DNA of 64,000 bases from Coriobacteriia bacterium (GCA_018368455.1 JAGZEG010000001.1:248001-312000), one strand, 5' to 3'; counted from the first letter of the stretch, positions 43,869 to 53,263 are shown. A program made the numbers and translations. The notes: generated by a model not told the origin, from the sequence alone.

Positions 43869-44639
43869 CTAGTCCTGCCTCATCTCGATAGGGTGCAGCG
43901 GCCAGGGCTGCGCGGAGTCGAACGCGACGTCTGACGCCGGCGCGTCGATGTAGCCCATGGCGACGAGGGCCTTGGCGGCCGCCGCGCTCTCCGCCTCCTT
44001 CTTCGACGAGCCCGTGCCTTCGCCCACGACGCGGTCGCCCACGACGCAGCGCGACACGAATGTGGGCTCGTGTGCGGGGCCCTCCTCGCTCACGAGCACG
44101 TAGTGCGGCGTCTCGTGGACGTCAGCCTGTGTCTTCTCCTGCAGCAGCGACTTGGGGTTCTCCGGCATGACGGAGCGCCACGGCGCGAGGTGCGGCTGCA
44201 GCGTGTCGATGATCCAGCGGCGCGCCTCCTCCATGCCAGCATCGAGGTAGAGCGCGCCCGTCACGGCCTCGTAGACGTTCTCGAGCGCGGAGTGCAGGCC
44301 GCGTGCGCCCGTGCCGCGCTCCGACAAGCCAAAGACGATAACCTCGTCGATGCCGCGCTCCTTGGCGGCCGCCGAGAGCGACTCGCCCGAAATGAGCGAG
44401 ACCTTGAGGCGCGTCAGGCCGCCCTCGTCGAGGTCGGGGAACTGCTCGAACAGCTCCTCGGCAACGACCATGCCCACGACGGAGTCCCCCAGGAACTCAA
44501 GGCGCTCGTAGCAGGCCGAGACGTGCTGGCCCTCCGTGGCGCTCGGGTGCGTGATTGCAGAGCGGATGAGCGACGGGTCCTTGAACTGGTGGCCGAGGAT
44601 CTCCTCGATGCGATGGATCTTCCACAGTACGGTGGGCAC
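43869..44639 (-). CDS. rnc: Ribonuclease III
   Basis: 256 residues. The endonuclease signature YERLEFLGDSVVGMVVAEEL lies near residue 44, with ENVYEAVTGALYLDAG holding further catalytic acidic residues. A double-stranded-RNA-binding domain (about 165-235) ends the catalytic part. It processes rRNA precursors and structured mRNA. GTG 44639 follows GGGAGG by 5 nt. rnc upstream of smc is the usual Gram-positive order; acpP, often between plsX and rnc, is absent here. Confidence 0.95.
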   Translation of the reverse strand: MPTVLWKIHRIEEILGHQFKDPSLIRSAITHPSATEGQHVSACYERLEFLGDSVVGMVVAEELFEQFPDLDEGGLTRLKVSLISGESLSAAAKERGIDEVIVFGLSERGTGARGLHSALENVYEAVTGALYLDAGMEEARRWIIDTLQPHLAPWRSVMPENPKSLLQEKTQADVHETPHYVLVSEEGPAHEPTFVSRCVVGDRVVGEGTGSSKKEAESAAAAKALVAMGYIDAPASDVAFDSAQPWPLHPIEMRQD

Positions 44640-44773
44640 GAGGCCCTCCCTTCGTCGATGGTGTACGTGCCAATCGACGGTCGCTCGCGCCCCGGTCCCG
44701 CCCGCCCGTCACGTGAGACAGGCGCAGGGGAACGGGGCGCGACCGGCCGAAGCGCGCCGCGGCCCTTGTAGGG

Positions 44774-45775
44774 CTAGGCGCACAGCTCGCCGATGCGCTC
44801 CACGAGATGACCGCGCGCGGCGTTTGTCGCAACGAGTGTGCCGTTCATGACGGCATCGGGCGACGTGGCACCGTGCCCGATGACGACGACGCCCTTGACG
44901 CCGAGCAGCACGGCGCCGCCATACTCGTCGCCGGACAGCTCGGCCTTGAGGCCGGACAGGGCCGGGTGCAGCAGCGCTCCCCCGATCTTCGCCGACAGCG
45001 AAGATGTCGCCACCTGCTTGATCTTCTTCAGGACGAACTTCGTGGTTCCTTCCATCGTCTTGAGCGCGATATTGCCCGTAAAGCCGTCCGTCACGATGAC
45101 GTCAAACGCGTCACCCATGAGGTCGGTGCCCTCGGCGTTGCCCACAAAGGCGGGGACCTGCTCCTTGAGCGCGGCGAAGCGCGCCTGCGCCTCCATGGAG
45201 CCCTTCGTGTCCTCCGAGCCGATGTTGAGCAGGCCGACGCGCGGCTCGTCAACGCCGAGGACAACTTTGGCGTAGGCACAGCCCATGTGGGCAAACTGTA
45301 CGATGTTATTTGGCTTGCAGTCGGCGTTGGCGCCCATGTCGAGGAAGACAGTCGGCGTCGTACCGGGCAGAGCCGTCGTGAGGGCGGGGCGGTCGATGCC
45401 CTTGATGCGCCCGACGACGAGCGTCGCTGCGCTCATGCACGCACCGGTCGAGCCCGCGGAGAAGAAGCCCTGGGCGCGTCCCTCGCGCACGAGGCGGCAG
45501 CCGACGACGATGGAGGAGTCGCGCTTGGATCGTATGGCCTCGACGGGATGCTCCTCCATGCCGATAACCTGCGTGCACGCGTGCGCCTCACAGCGCTCGT
45601 GCGACGCGGCAAACGGCTCGACGAGCTCAGCGGGACCACATGCGATGACCGTGAGGCCGGCGTCTGCGGCGAGGGCACGCTCTATGCCCTCGAGGACGAC
45701 CTGGGGCGGCTCGTCGCCTCCCATGACGTCAACAACAACACTCACCGGCTCTGTTGTACCCTGCTGCACGACCAT
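44774..45775 (-). CDS. plsX: Phosphate acyltransferase PlsX
   Basis: 333 residues with the PlsX start VVVDVMGGDEPPQVVLEG, SAGSTGACMSAATLVVGRIKG, LDMGANADCKPNN and a C-terminal VVIGHGATSP. It makes acyl-phosphate from acyl-ACP for PlsY, and links to FakA/FakB-type fatty acid use. GGGAGG lies before ATG 45775. The 134-bp spacer to rnc holds an inverted repeat (CGCGCCCCG/CGGGGCGCG) at about 44678-44753 that may limit read-through. Confidence 0.95.
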   Translation of the reverse strand: MVVQQGTTEPVSVVVDVMGGDEPPQVVLEGIERALAADAGLTVIACGPAELVEPFAASHERCEAHACTQVIGMEEHPVEAIRSKRDSSIVVGCRLVREGRAQGFFSAGSTGACMSAATLVVGRIKGIDRPALTTALPGTTPTVFLDMGANADCKPNNIVQFAHMGCAYAKVVLGVDEPRVGLLNIGSEDTKGSMEAQARFAALKEQVPAFVGNAEGTDLMGDAFDVIVTDGFTGNIALKTMEGTTKFVLKKIKQVATSSLSAKIGGALLHPALSGLKAELSGDEYGGAVLLGVKGVVVIGHGATSPDAVMNGTLVATNAARGHLVERIGELCA

Positions 45776-45842
45776 CGTGCCTCCCTCGCCACCGAAGCTC
45801 TCTCAAGCCGTTGCCGACCCGTGTGACTTCGCCTGATACAAC

Positions 45843-45880
45843 GAAGGCCGGCGCCGCAGGTGCGGAAGCCGGCCTTCGAA
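45843..45880 (-). terminator. Hairpin between rpmF and plsX
   Basis: GAAGGCCGGC and GCCGGCCTTC form a perfect 10-bp stem around a loop of about 15 nt, 22 bp after the rpmF stop. The minus-strand tail is CGTTGTATC, so it is a weak terminator or attenuator within yceD-rpmF-plsX. Confidence 0.6.
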
Positions 45881-45901
45881 AGTGTGCAACTATCGCGTCG
45901 C

Positions 45902-46084
45902 TTAGTCGACAGCGATGACCTCGCGGCCCTTATAGGTGCCGCAGTTGGGGCAAACGCAGTGAGGACGCTTCGGAGCGCCGCACTGGGGGCACACGGACGT
46001 CTCGCACGTCTTGACATTACGCATGTGGGAGGCGTAACGGGAACGCGTCTTCATACGACCGGTTTTACGCTTGGGAACTGCCAT
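45902..46084 (-). CDS. rpmF: 50S ribosomal protein L32
   Basis: 60 residues. The L32 start MAVPKRKTGRMKTRSR is followed by a four-Cys zinc ribbon (CPQCG and CPNCG) and HCV between them, so this is the zinc-binding (C+) form. AGAGAGG precedes ATG 46084. In its usual place between yceD and plsX. Confidence 0.97.
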   Translation of the reverse strand: MAVPKRKTGRMKTRSRYASHMRNVKTCETSVCPQCGAPKRPHCVCPNCGTYKGREVIAVD

Positions 46085-46237
46085 CGTGGACCTCTCTTGT
46101 GAACCTCGGCCGGAACATCACGGCCATCTTGTATGTGCGCAGGTTGGTACTCTACCACATCAACGGTTGGACAAAGGCGTCGGGGCTTGTGTTTTAGGCA
46201 AGCGAACAGACATTTTCACAGCTCGTCCGCACAAGAA

Positions 46238-46807
46238 TCACGCCTCGGGATCGCTGTCCTGCAACGTCAGCGACGCGAGTGCCGCAAACGGGTTCATGGG
46301 ATCGACCTCGTTCTCGGCGCGCTTTGCGCAGTCGCACGTCTCTTCGTTGAGGTTGCAACCGCACGTAGGGCACAGACCCTTGCAGTCTTCGCGGCACAGC
46401 ACGATGAACGGGAGGTCCATCACGACGGCACCCTGGATCGCCGGGGCGATGTCGATGGTTCCCTCGGGAGAGATGAGGCCATACTCCTCATCGTCCTCGT
46501 CGTCAACCTCAGGTTCCGTGTGCAGGTAGTAGCACGATATCTCGCCTGCGATGTCGACGGTGGCCGGCTCGAGGCAGCGGTCGCACGGCGTCGTTGCCTC
46601 GCCGCGCACGATACCCGTCACGAGCACCCCCTCGCCCGTGTTCGTGAGCGCAACATCGTAGTCGAGTCCCGAAGCAAGCTCGAAGGCATGGCCGCCGAGG
46701 TCGAACTCCGCCATGTCGATATGACCGGCACGGGAGATCGTGTCGCCCGGGGACTCGAGACCGGCGAGGATGGATATCTCGATGGGCTCAAAAGCCGTCG
46801 CGGCCAT
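46238..46807 (-). CDS. yceD: YceD family protein (DUF177), putative 23S rRNA accumulation factor
   Basis: 189 residues with the YceD core (TTPCDRCLEPATVDIAGEIS), an acidic Glu/Asp run and a Cys-rich end CREDCKGLCPTCGCNLN that probably binds zinc. Homologues precede rpmF in most bacteria and affect 23S rRNA levels in E. coli and plants. The exact action is unknown. The gene is 8 bp after the coiled-coil gene. Confidence 0.9.
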   Translation of the reverse strand: MAATAFEPIEISILAGLESPGDTISRAGHIDMAEFDLGGHAFELASGLDYDVALTNTGEGVLVTGIVRGEATTPCDRCLEPATVDIAGEISCYYLHTEPEVDDEDDEEYGLISPEGTIDIAPAIQGAVVMDLPFIVLCREDCKGLCPTCGCNLNEETCDCAKRAENEVDPMNPFAALASLTLQDSDPEA

Positions 46808-46815
46808 GGCGCCCC

Positions 46816-47343
46816 CTAGTCCTCGTCGTGCGGCTCGTCGCCGTCGGCGCGCTCGTCGTTCGACCCGCGGCCCGACAGCAGCTCGCGGCAGTACGTCATC
46901 TGGCTGAGCAGGCTGTTCGTCTTGTCGATGACGCCCTGGAGCTCCTCCTCGAGCTTGCCGAACGTCTGCTCTGCGGAATTCTCGGCCCAGTAGCGGATCT
47001 CGCGCGCCTCAGAGTCGGCGCGGCGCTTGATCTCCTCGGCCTGGTTGTTGGCCAGACGGACGATCTCCTGGTCGCTGGCCAGCGTGTCGGCCTTGTCCTG
47101 GGCGTCCTTGACGATGTGCTGGGCCTCTTCCTCGGCGGAGTCCAGGATCTCGTCGCGCTCGCGCAGGATGCGGCGGGCCTTCTGGAACTCTTCGGGCAGG
47201 GCGCCCTTGATGTCGTCGAGGATCTCGTACGCCGCGTCGGCGTCGATGATCTTCTTGGAGCCGCCGCCGGCAAGTGGCGCCTTCGCGTTGTTGATCAGGT
47301 CCTCGAGCTCCTCGATGAAAGCTTCGATATCGCTGCCGGGCAT
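46816..47343 (-). CDS. Coiled-coil protein of unknown function
   Basis: 175 residues with no signal or membrane segment. After SDIEAFIEELEDLINNAK comes a long continuous helix from about residue 50 to 150 (KARRILRERDEILDSAEEEAQ, IVRLANNQAEEIKRRADSEA) and an acidic tail. Pattern and neighbours resemble DivIVA- or ATP-synthase-b-like coiled-coil proteins found upstream of yceD in Coriobacteriia. A role in cell-envelope organisation is only a guess. GGAGGGAG precedes ATG 47343. Confidence 0.75.
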   Translation of the reverse strand: MPGSDIEAFIEELEDLINNAKAPLAGGGSKKIIDADAAYEILDDIKGALPEEFQKARRILRERDEILDSAEEEAQHIVKDAQDKADTLASDQEIVRLANNQAEEIKRRADSEAREIRYWAENSAEQTFGKLEEELQGVIDKTNSLLSQMTYCRELLSGRGSNDERADGDEPHDED

Positions 47344-47456
47344 GTGGCTCCCTCCAACGGCCGTCGGGCCTGTGACTGGCCCAGCGAACGGTCGTGCTCT
47401 GTCGTCGTGACGTACGTCTTGCACCGTCCAAAAGAACGGGTGCGCTCATTCGAGGA

Positions 47457-47465
47457 ATGATAGCA
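47457..47465 (-). promoter_or_regulatory. Extended -10 promoter for the coiled-coil-yceD-rpmF unit
   Basis: The minus strand reads TGCTATCAT, an extended -10 (TGn plus TATCAT), about 115 bp before ATG 47343, in the 193-bp gap after coaD. The -35 region is poor, as expected for this promoter class. Confidence 0.45.
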
Positions 47466-47536
47466 AACCTTGCACAAAGTGGCGACGAAATGACACGACG
47501 CCGCCGCTCAGCAGAGCAAATACACGCCAACCAACC

Positions 47537-48094
47537 TCAGCGTGCCGGAGAGAACCACGTCTGGGGCCCATAGAGCTCGCGCAGGGCAGCCTCGACGTTG
47601 GGCGTCACGAACGCCGCGACGTCGCCGCCGAGCTTAGCCATCTCGCGCACGGCCGACGATGACACGTAGGCGTAGTCAGAGCCGGCCATGACGTAGATCG
47701 TGCTGATGCTCGGGTCGAGGCGGCCGTTGAGGCTCGCCTGCTGGAGCTCGTACTCGAAGTCGGTCATGACGCGCAGGCCTTTGACGACGGCCGTGGCGCC
47801 CACCTCGTGGGCAAGCTGCACGAGCAGGCCGGAGAACGGCTGAACGCTCACGGTGGGCAGGTGGCTCGTCGCAACGCGTGCAAGCTCGACGCGCTTCTCA
47901 AGCGAGAACGCGGGGCCGCCCCGCTTGTCGCGTGACGCCGCCACGGCGACGACGACCTCGTCGCACAGGCGCGTCGCACGCTCGATGACGTCGAGGTGGC
48001 CGCGCGTGATGGGGTCGTACGTGCCCGGCACGACGAAGCGCCGTATGGGGTGGGAGCCCTGCGCCTCCGAGTCCGCCTGCGTGACGTCACTCAT
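47537..48094 (-). CDS. coaD: Phosphopantetheine adenylyltransferase
   Basis: 185 residues. The nucleotidyltransferase motif GTYDPITRGHLD is at the start, and YVSSSAVREMAKLGGDV is near the end. It makes dephospho-CoA from phosphopantetheine. ATG 48094 follows GGAGG by 6 nt and lies 8 nt inside the rsmD 3' end. About 15 extra residues precede the motif compared with typical 160-residue enzymes. Confidence 0.95.
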   Translation of the reverse strand: MSDVTQADSEAQGSHPIRRFVVPGTYDPITRGHLDVIERATRLCDEVVVAVAASRDKRGGPAFSLEKRVELARVATSHLPTVSVQPFSGLLVQLAHEVGATAVVKGLRVMTDFEYELQQASLNGRLDPSISTIYVMAGSDYAYVSSSAVREMAKLGGDVAAFVTPNVEAALRELYGPQTWFSPAR

Positions 48095-48707
48095 CGCACG
48101 CCTCCCCTTCTCCCCCGCTGGCGTCGGCTGTGGGGCGACTCGGGTCCCACACAAGCGCGTCGACCGCCGTCGTTCCATACGTCTTCGAGCCGTCGGCGTG
48201 CAGGCCCGCCACACCGAGCTCAGGCCCCTTGGCGTCGCGCTCGTAGATGACGACACACCCGTCGTTGAGCATGCCGCGCTCGGCGAGCGCGCCCATGAGA
48301 GAGGACACGTCGGCGGCGGACATGGCATAGGGCGGGTCGAGCAGCACGACGTCGAAGGGCGCGCCGTACACGCGGCCGCGCGAGGCGGCCTGCGTCACGT
48401 CGCCGCGCACGACGCTCACGCGCTCGCGGGCAACGCCCAGGTGCTCGACATTGCCGCGCATGCATGCCAATGCCTTAGTGTCCATGTCGTACATCGTCGC
48501 GTGGGCGGCACCGCGCGACAGCATCTCGAGGCCCATGGCGCCCGATCCGCCAAACGCGTCGAGCACGGAGGCACCGTCCAGGCTCCCCGTGCGCGACAGA
48601 ACAATGGACGCGATAGACTCGCGCACACGATCGATCGTTGGGCGGGTGTCCCGTCCGTCCGGCGCCGCGATGGCACGGCCCCGCCAGCTTCCTCCGACGA
48701 TTCTCAT
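48087..48707 (-). CDS. rsmD: 16S rRNA (guanine-966-N2)-methyltransferase
   Basis: 206 residues. MRIVGGSWRGRAIAAP and RPTIDRVRES are RsmD-specific, the SAM-binding loop is VLDAFGGSGAMGLEMLSRG, and the catalytic motif is DPPY. It starts 4 nt inside the recG stop. rsmD-coaD is a common pair. Confidence 0.94.
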   Translation of the reverse strand: MRIVGGSWRGRAIAAPDGRDTRPTIDRVRESIASIVLSRTGSLDGASVLDAFGGSGAMGLEMLSRGAAHATMYDMDTKALACMRGNVEHLGVARERVSVVRGDVTQAASRGRVYGAPFDVVLLDPPYAMSAADVSSLMGALAERGMLNDGCVVIYERDAKGPELGVAGLHADGSKTYGTTAVDALVWDPSRPTADASGGEGEACDE

Positions 48708-50995
48708 CCGCCACTCACCTCCTTGAATACGTTGCCATACCGGGCGATCACCTCGTCGCGCACCGGGCGGTGGGCGACGAGCTCCAGCTGGGGGTCTTCC
48801 TCGAGCAGGCCCCGCGCGTCTGCCCGCGCGTCGAGCAGCAGGGCCTCGTCGCGGCTGAGATCAACGTAGCGTAGCGCCGCCTCGCCTGACTGGCGCGAGC
48901 CGAGTATCTCGCCCTCGTGGCGCAGCTTGAGGTCGTACAGGGCAAGCTCGTAGCCGTCGCTCGTGCGTTCGAGCGCTTCCATGCGTTCCTTTGAGACGCC
49001 GGAGCCTGCGCTTGCGGCGACGAACACCTCGCCGGGGTGCCCGCCGCGTCCGACGCGCCCGCGCAGCTGATGGAGCTGGGCGAGACCGAAGCGCTCCCCG
49101 TCCTCTATGAGCATGACCGTCGCGTTCGGCACGTCGACGCCCACCTCAATGACGGTCGTCGACACGAGGACGTCGATGACGCCGGAACGGAACTCGTCCA
49201 TGATGCGCTGCTTCTCGTCAGGCGCCATGCGGCCCGTGAGCAGGCCGACGCGCGCCTCCCGGAACACGGTGCGCTGCAGCGTCTCGGCCTCCTGCTCCGC
49301 TGCGCGCGCGTCAGATGGGTCGTTGCCCTGCGCGACCTCGTCAGCCGCCGTGTCGGGCACCTCGCCCTGCTCGCCCTTCGGCGCCTTCGTGCCTATGAGA
49401 GGGCAGACGACGTAAGCCTGGCGGCCCTCGTCGAGGGCGAGCTGGATAGCTTCGTAGGCGAGGCGCCTGTCGCGCTTCGAGATGACGTGTGTCGTAATGC
49501 CGGCGCCCTTAACGGGGCGCTGCCGCAGGTACGACGGGTCGAGGTCGCCGTAGAGCGACAGCGCCATCGTACGTGGGATCGGCGTCGCGCTCATGACGAG
49601 CAGGTCGGCGCCGCGCCCCTTGTCGCGCAGGGCGTGGCGCTGGCGCACGCCAAAGCGCTGCTGCTCGTCGATGACGACGAGGGAGAGCCGGTGAAACGCC
49701 ACGTCGTCGGAGAGCAGCGCGTGCGTGCCGAACAGCACGCACAGCTCGCCAGACGCCAGCGCCTCCGTCGTCCGGGCGCGCTCGGCGGCCGGCGTCGAGC
49801 CCGTGATGAGCGCCCAACTGATGCCCGCAGCGTCAAGCAGAGGGCCCACCTTCTGGGCGTACTGCGTCGCGAGCACGCCCGTCGGCGCCATGATGGCAGC
49901 CTGTGTGCCCGTGTCCGCCACGACACCCAAGGCGCGCGTCGCCACGGCCGTCTTACCCGTGCCGACGTCTCCCAGCAGCAGCCGGCTCATCGGACGCGGG
50001 CGCGCCATGTCGGCCAGCACGTCGTCGACGGCCGCCTGTTGGTCGTCGGTCAGCGTAAACGGCATGGCGTCGCACAGGCGAGCGTAGGCGGGGCCGTCCG
50101 TGACGTGGGCCACCGGCTCGACGCCAGGCAGCTTAGCGTTGTGCGAAGTCACAAGCGCCACTTGCAGAAGAGTCGCCTCGTCATAGGCCAGGCGGCGGCG
50201 GGCCTCCTCGGCCTCGTCAGCGTTGGCGGGAAAGTGCGCGCTCCTGAGCGCCCGAGCGAGCGGCATGAGTTGTCGCCGGACGCGCTGACGTGCGGGCCAG
50301 AAGTCGCAGACATCGCCGTAGTCGGCAAGCGCGCCCGAGGCGATGCGGCGTGCCCACGCCTGGGACAGGCCGTCCGTGACGTGGTGCACGGGAAGCATGC
50401 GCGCAGAGCCCGCCATGCGCGCGGGCGGCACCGCCGCGCCGTCCGGGCCCACGTCGGCCACGAGATCATGGAAGGCGCTATTCATCTTCTTGAAGCCGTA
50501 CGAGAAGCTGACCTTGCCCGAAAACGCGACGATCTGCCCGTGCTTGAAGCGCGTTACCATCCACGGCTGCCCAAAGTACGTGATGACGATAGGTGCCGTG
50601 TCGTCGTAGCCGCTAATCTCAACGAGGCTCATGCGCGGGCGCGGCTGCTTCGTCTTGATGTCATCGACCATGATGACGACGGTCACGTCGTCACCGATCC
50701 GCGCGTCGGCGACGCTGCAGACCTGCGTGAAATCGAGGTAGCGGTGAGGCGTTGCGTACAACTCGTCGCGTACGGTCCGCACACCCATGCGCGCATAGAG
50801 GGCGGCGCGCTCCTCGCGCATGAGGCGCAGCTTCGAAGCGGGCGTGTCAAGCGCGCCCGTGCGCACAAGGCGGTCGGCCCGCTCGTCAACGTGAAGCGCG
50901 CGCGCCTCGCCATCCCGCTGCGAGGCGCGCGCGGAGAATGTGTCGGGCCGGTGCTCGGCCGGCGTATGCTCGTCGAGGGCCGGGGGCATACGCAC
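48704..50995 (-). CDS. recG: ATP-dependent DNA helicase RecG
   Basis: 763 residues. An N-terminal wedge/OB domain (PRMSLVEISGYDDTAPIVITYFGQPW) is followed by helicase motifs I GDVGTGKT, II VIDEQQRFGVRQR, III MSATPIPRT, and V/VI VLVSTTVIEVGVDVPNA and QLRGRVGRG. It remodels stalled forks and recombination intermediates. GTG 50995 overlaps the preceding stop by one base (TAGTG); ATG 50989 is also possible. Confidence 0.95.
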   Translation of the reverse strand: MRMPPALDEHTPAEHRPDTFSARASQRDGEARALHVDERADRLVRTGALDTPASKLRLMREERAALYARMGVRTVRDELYATPHRYLDFTQVCSVADARIGDDVTVVIMVDDIKTKQPRPRMSLVEISGYDDTAPIVITYFGQPWMVTRFKHGQIVAFSGKVSFSYGFKKMNSAFHDLVADVGPDGAAVPPARMAGSARMLPVHHVTDGLSQAWARRIASGALADYGDVCDFWPARQRVRRQLMPLARALRSAHFPANADEAEEARRRLAYDEATLLQVALVTSHNAKLPGVEPVAHVTDGPAYARLCDAMPFTLTDDQQAAVDDVLADMARPRPMSRLLLGDVGTGKTAVATRALGVVADTGTQAAIMAPTGVLATQYAQKVGPLLDAAGISWALITGSTPAAERARTTEALASGELCVLFGTHALLSDDVAFHRLSLVVIDEQQRFGVRQRHALRDKGRGADLLVMSATPIPRTMALSLYGDLDPSYLRQRPVKGAGITTHVISKRDRRLAYEAIQLALDEGRQAYVVCPLIGTKAPKGEQGEVPDTAADEVAQGNDPSDARAAEQEAETLQRTVFREARVGLLTGRMAPDEKQRIMDEFRSGVIDVLVSTTVIEVGVDVPNATVMLIEDGERFGLAQLHQLRGRVGRGGHPGEVFVAASAGSGVSKERMEALERTSDGYELALYDLKLRHEGEILGSRQSGEAALRYVDLSRDEALLLDARADARGLLEEDPQLELVAHRPVRDEVIARYGNVFKEVSGG

Positions 50996-52626
50996 TACTC
51001 GATGGAGAACACCACGGGATAGAGCGGCTGCCCGCCGTCGGCTACCGTCGCGTCGATGTCGGGGAACATGTCCTCGATGTCGCCCCTGAGCTTGGCAAAA
51101 GCGTCACTGGACAAGTCCTTGCCCGTGAGCACCGTCATAAGGTCGCCACCGAAGCGCCCCATCATCCACTTCATCAGGCGTCCCGTCACGTCGAGCACGT
51201 CGCTGCCCACAACCTGGATGGCGCCATCGGCCAGGCCGATCACGTCGCCGGCGTGGATGGGCGTGCCGTCGGCTGCGGAGGAGTTGCGCACGGCAGTCGT
51301 GACTTCGCCGTCGTGGATGCCCGAAAGAACGCCGGTCATGGCCTCGACGTTTGCGTCGAGCGACGCGTCGCGGTCGACCTCCATAAGGGCAGAGAGGCCC
51401 TGCAGCACGCTCTTTGTCGGTACGACGCCCACCGGGAAGTCGGCTGCGCTCGCCGCAGATTGGGCGGCCATGATGACATTGCCGTTGTTCGGCAGGATGA
51501 TGACCTGCTTGGCGTGCGCGCGCTCACAGGCCTGCAACAGGTCGGCCGTCGAGGGGTTCATCGTCTGGCCGCCCTCAACGACTTCGTCGGCCCCCATGGC
51601 GATGAACATGTCGCATGCACCGTCGCCGACAGCCACGGCCACGACGCCGAGCTCCTTGAGCGGCTCGGCAGCCTTGTCCTCGGCGATCTTCTCCGTGCGC
51701 TCGGCCGCCTCCATGTCCATGTTGTGGATGAATACCTTGAAGATCTGGCCCAGCTCGAGCATGTAACCGAGCACGTGGTCGGGATGATCGGTGTGCACGT
51801 GAATCTTATAGTCGGGATAGGCGCCGACAAGCAGCTCGCAGTCGCCCTGCGTCGCCAAAAAGTCGCGCGTCATGTCCTCGTCAAACGGAGCGTCCGCCTT
51901 GAAGAGGAACTCGGTGCAGTAACGGTATTCCGAGCCCTCCCAATCGTCGTTCAGCTCGATGTCGACCTTGGCCGTGGCGCGTGCGATGGCGCTCTCGGCA
52001 AGCGAGGACGAGCCCTGGCGCCCGAGCGCGGCGTCGCAGAACGCCTCAAGGAACACGGAGAAGCCGAACGCCCCTGAGTCGACGACGCCGTTCTCTTTGA
52101 GCACGGGAAGCAGCTCGGGCGTGCGCGACACGGAGTCGAACGCCTCAGCAACGAGGGCGTCGAGCGTGTCAGCGAGCGCAAGCTTCTTCTTCTCGCAGCC
52201 GTCGGCTGCCTTGGAGACGTCGCGCAGCACGGTGAGGATCGTGCCTTCGACTGGCTTGCGCACCGCCTGGAACGCGACCTTGACAGCGCGACGAAACGCG
52301 GCAGCGACCTGCGGCGTTTCGATGGCATCGCCAGCCTCGGCAAAGCTTTCGGCCAGGCCGCGCAGGATCTGGCTCGTGATGACGCCGGAGTTGCCGCGCG
52401 CGCCCATGAGCGAGCCATGGATGACTGCGGCGCAGACCTTGTCCATGCCGGCGCCCGAAGGCAGGGCATCAAGCTCCTTCACGACGGTGCCGAGCGTGAG
52501 CGCCATGTTCGTTCCCGTGTCGCCGTCGGGCACGGGGAAGACGTTGAGGCGGTTGATCTCCTCGCTTCTGTCCGAGACGGCCTGGGCGGCTTTGCCAAAG
52601 CTGAAGCGGATCGTCTGAGCAATCAT
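50995..52626 (-). CDS. DAK2-domain protein, FakA-like fatty acid kinase
   Basis: 543 residues. The N-terminal DAK2/DhaL domain has FPVPDGDTGTNMALTL (Mg-ATP binding) and GSLMGARGNSGVITSQIL. A middle domain with FLATQGDCELLVGAYPDYKIHVHTD follows, and a DegV-like C-terminal domain has IILPNNGNVIMAA. This three-part layout is that of FakA, which phosphorylates fatty acids bound to DegV/FakB proteins such as the one at 21751-22650. It stands next to an Asp23 protein and recG, as in many Gram-positives. Confidence 0.9.
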   Translation of the reverse strand: MIAQTIRFSFGKAAQAVSDRSEEINRLNVFPVPDGDTGTNMALTLGTVVKELDALPSGAGMDKVCAAVIHGSLMGARGNSGVITSQILRGLAESFAEAGDAIETPQVAAAFRRAVKVAFQAVRKPVEGTILTVLRDVSKAADGCEKKKLALADTLDALVAEAFDSVSRTPELLPVLKENGVVDSGAFGFSVFLEAFCDAALGRQGSSSLAESAIARATAKVDIELNDDWEGSEYRYCTEFLFKADAPFDEDMTRDFLATQGDCELLVGAYPDYKIHVHTDHPDHVLGYMLELGQIFKVFIHNMDMEAAERTEKIAEDKAAEPLKELGVVAVAVGDGACDMFIAMGADEVVEGGQTMNPSTADLLQACERAHAKQVIILPNNGNVIMAAQSAASAADFPVGVVPTKSVLQGLSALMEVDRDASLDANVEAMTGVLSGIHDGEVTTAVRNSSAADGTPIHAGDVIGLADGAIQVVGSDVLDVTGRLMKWMMGRFGGDLMTVLTGKDLSSDAFAKLRGDIEDMFPDIDATVADGGQPLYPVVFSIE

Positions 52627-52639
52627 GGTGGGTGTTCTC

Positions 52640-52990
52640 CTACGCCTCGCGGACCTTCATGCCCTTGACGTGCACGTGCACCCGGGCATCCTCTATCTGG
52701 GCGATGCCCTTAAGCACGAACTGCACCGCGTCGACGAGGTTGCGGGATACGGCGGCGAGGTTGACGCCGTACTCCAGGATGACATAGAGGTCGACCGTGA
52801 GCCTGCCTTCTTCGTCGCGCGCGACGTGCACGCCCCTGCGGAGCCGTCCTCCCAGCGCATGAGAGAGACCGTCGCGCCCATCGACGGGCGCCATGCCCAC
52901 GACGCCATAGCACTCCTTGGCGGCATATCCGGCGAGGTCGGCGAAGACGTCATCGGAGACCGTCAGGGTCCCGGCGACATGCTCTGTCAT
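52640..52990 (-). CDS. Asp23/Gls24 family envelope stress response protein
   Basis: 116 residues, Asp23 family (GTLTVSDDVFADLAGYAAKECYGVVGMA, VDLYVILEYGVNLAAVSRNLVDAVQF). Such proteins sit at the inner membrane face and are linked to cell-wall homeostasis. The pairing with a FakA-like gene 13 bp downstream is conserved in Gram-positives. ATG 52990 follows AGGAG by 7 nt; the longer frame to 53029 lacks support. Confidence 0.9.
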   Translation of the reverse strand: MTEHVAGTLTVSDDVFADLAGYAAKECYGVVGMAPVDGRDGLSHALGGRLRRGVHVARDEEGRLTVDLYVILEYGVNLAAVSRNLVDAVQFVLKGIAQIEDARVHVHVKGMKVREA

Positions 52991-53188
52991 AGCGGCGCTC
53001 CTCCCTGGAAGAAAAAGTATGTAGAACATCGCGCATTTCGGCCAGTATATACCTCTGGCCCCTATGTCCGTCGGTTCGGGTATGATAGCCTGCGTGCTGC
53101 TGCGAAAGGCGCAGATTTACCCGGGGCCGCAGATTGTGCAGAGACTGGGCGAATTCTTCTGAGACTTCCTCGCAGCAAGGTAAGACTG

Positions 53189-53197
53189 TGCTACTAT
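53189..53197 (+). promoter_or_regulatory. Extended -10 promoter for rpmB
   Basis: TGCTACTAT is an extended -10 (TGn plus TACTAT), 67 bp before the rpmB ATG in the 273-bp divergent spacer 52991-53263. The leader then has a small GCGG/CCGC hairpin near 53220. A TATGAT at 53081-53086 is a second candidate -10. Confidence 0.4.
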
Positions 53198-53263
53198 CGT
53201 GCAGTTGTCTAGTCTGATTGCGGTTTTGCACCGCACATCGCCCGTGCGAAGGAGTTTCAGAAC

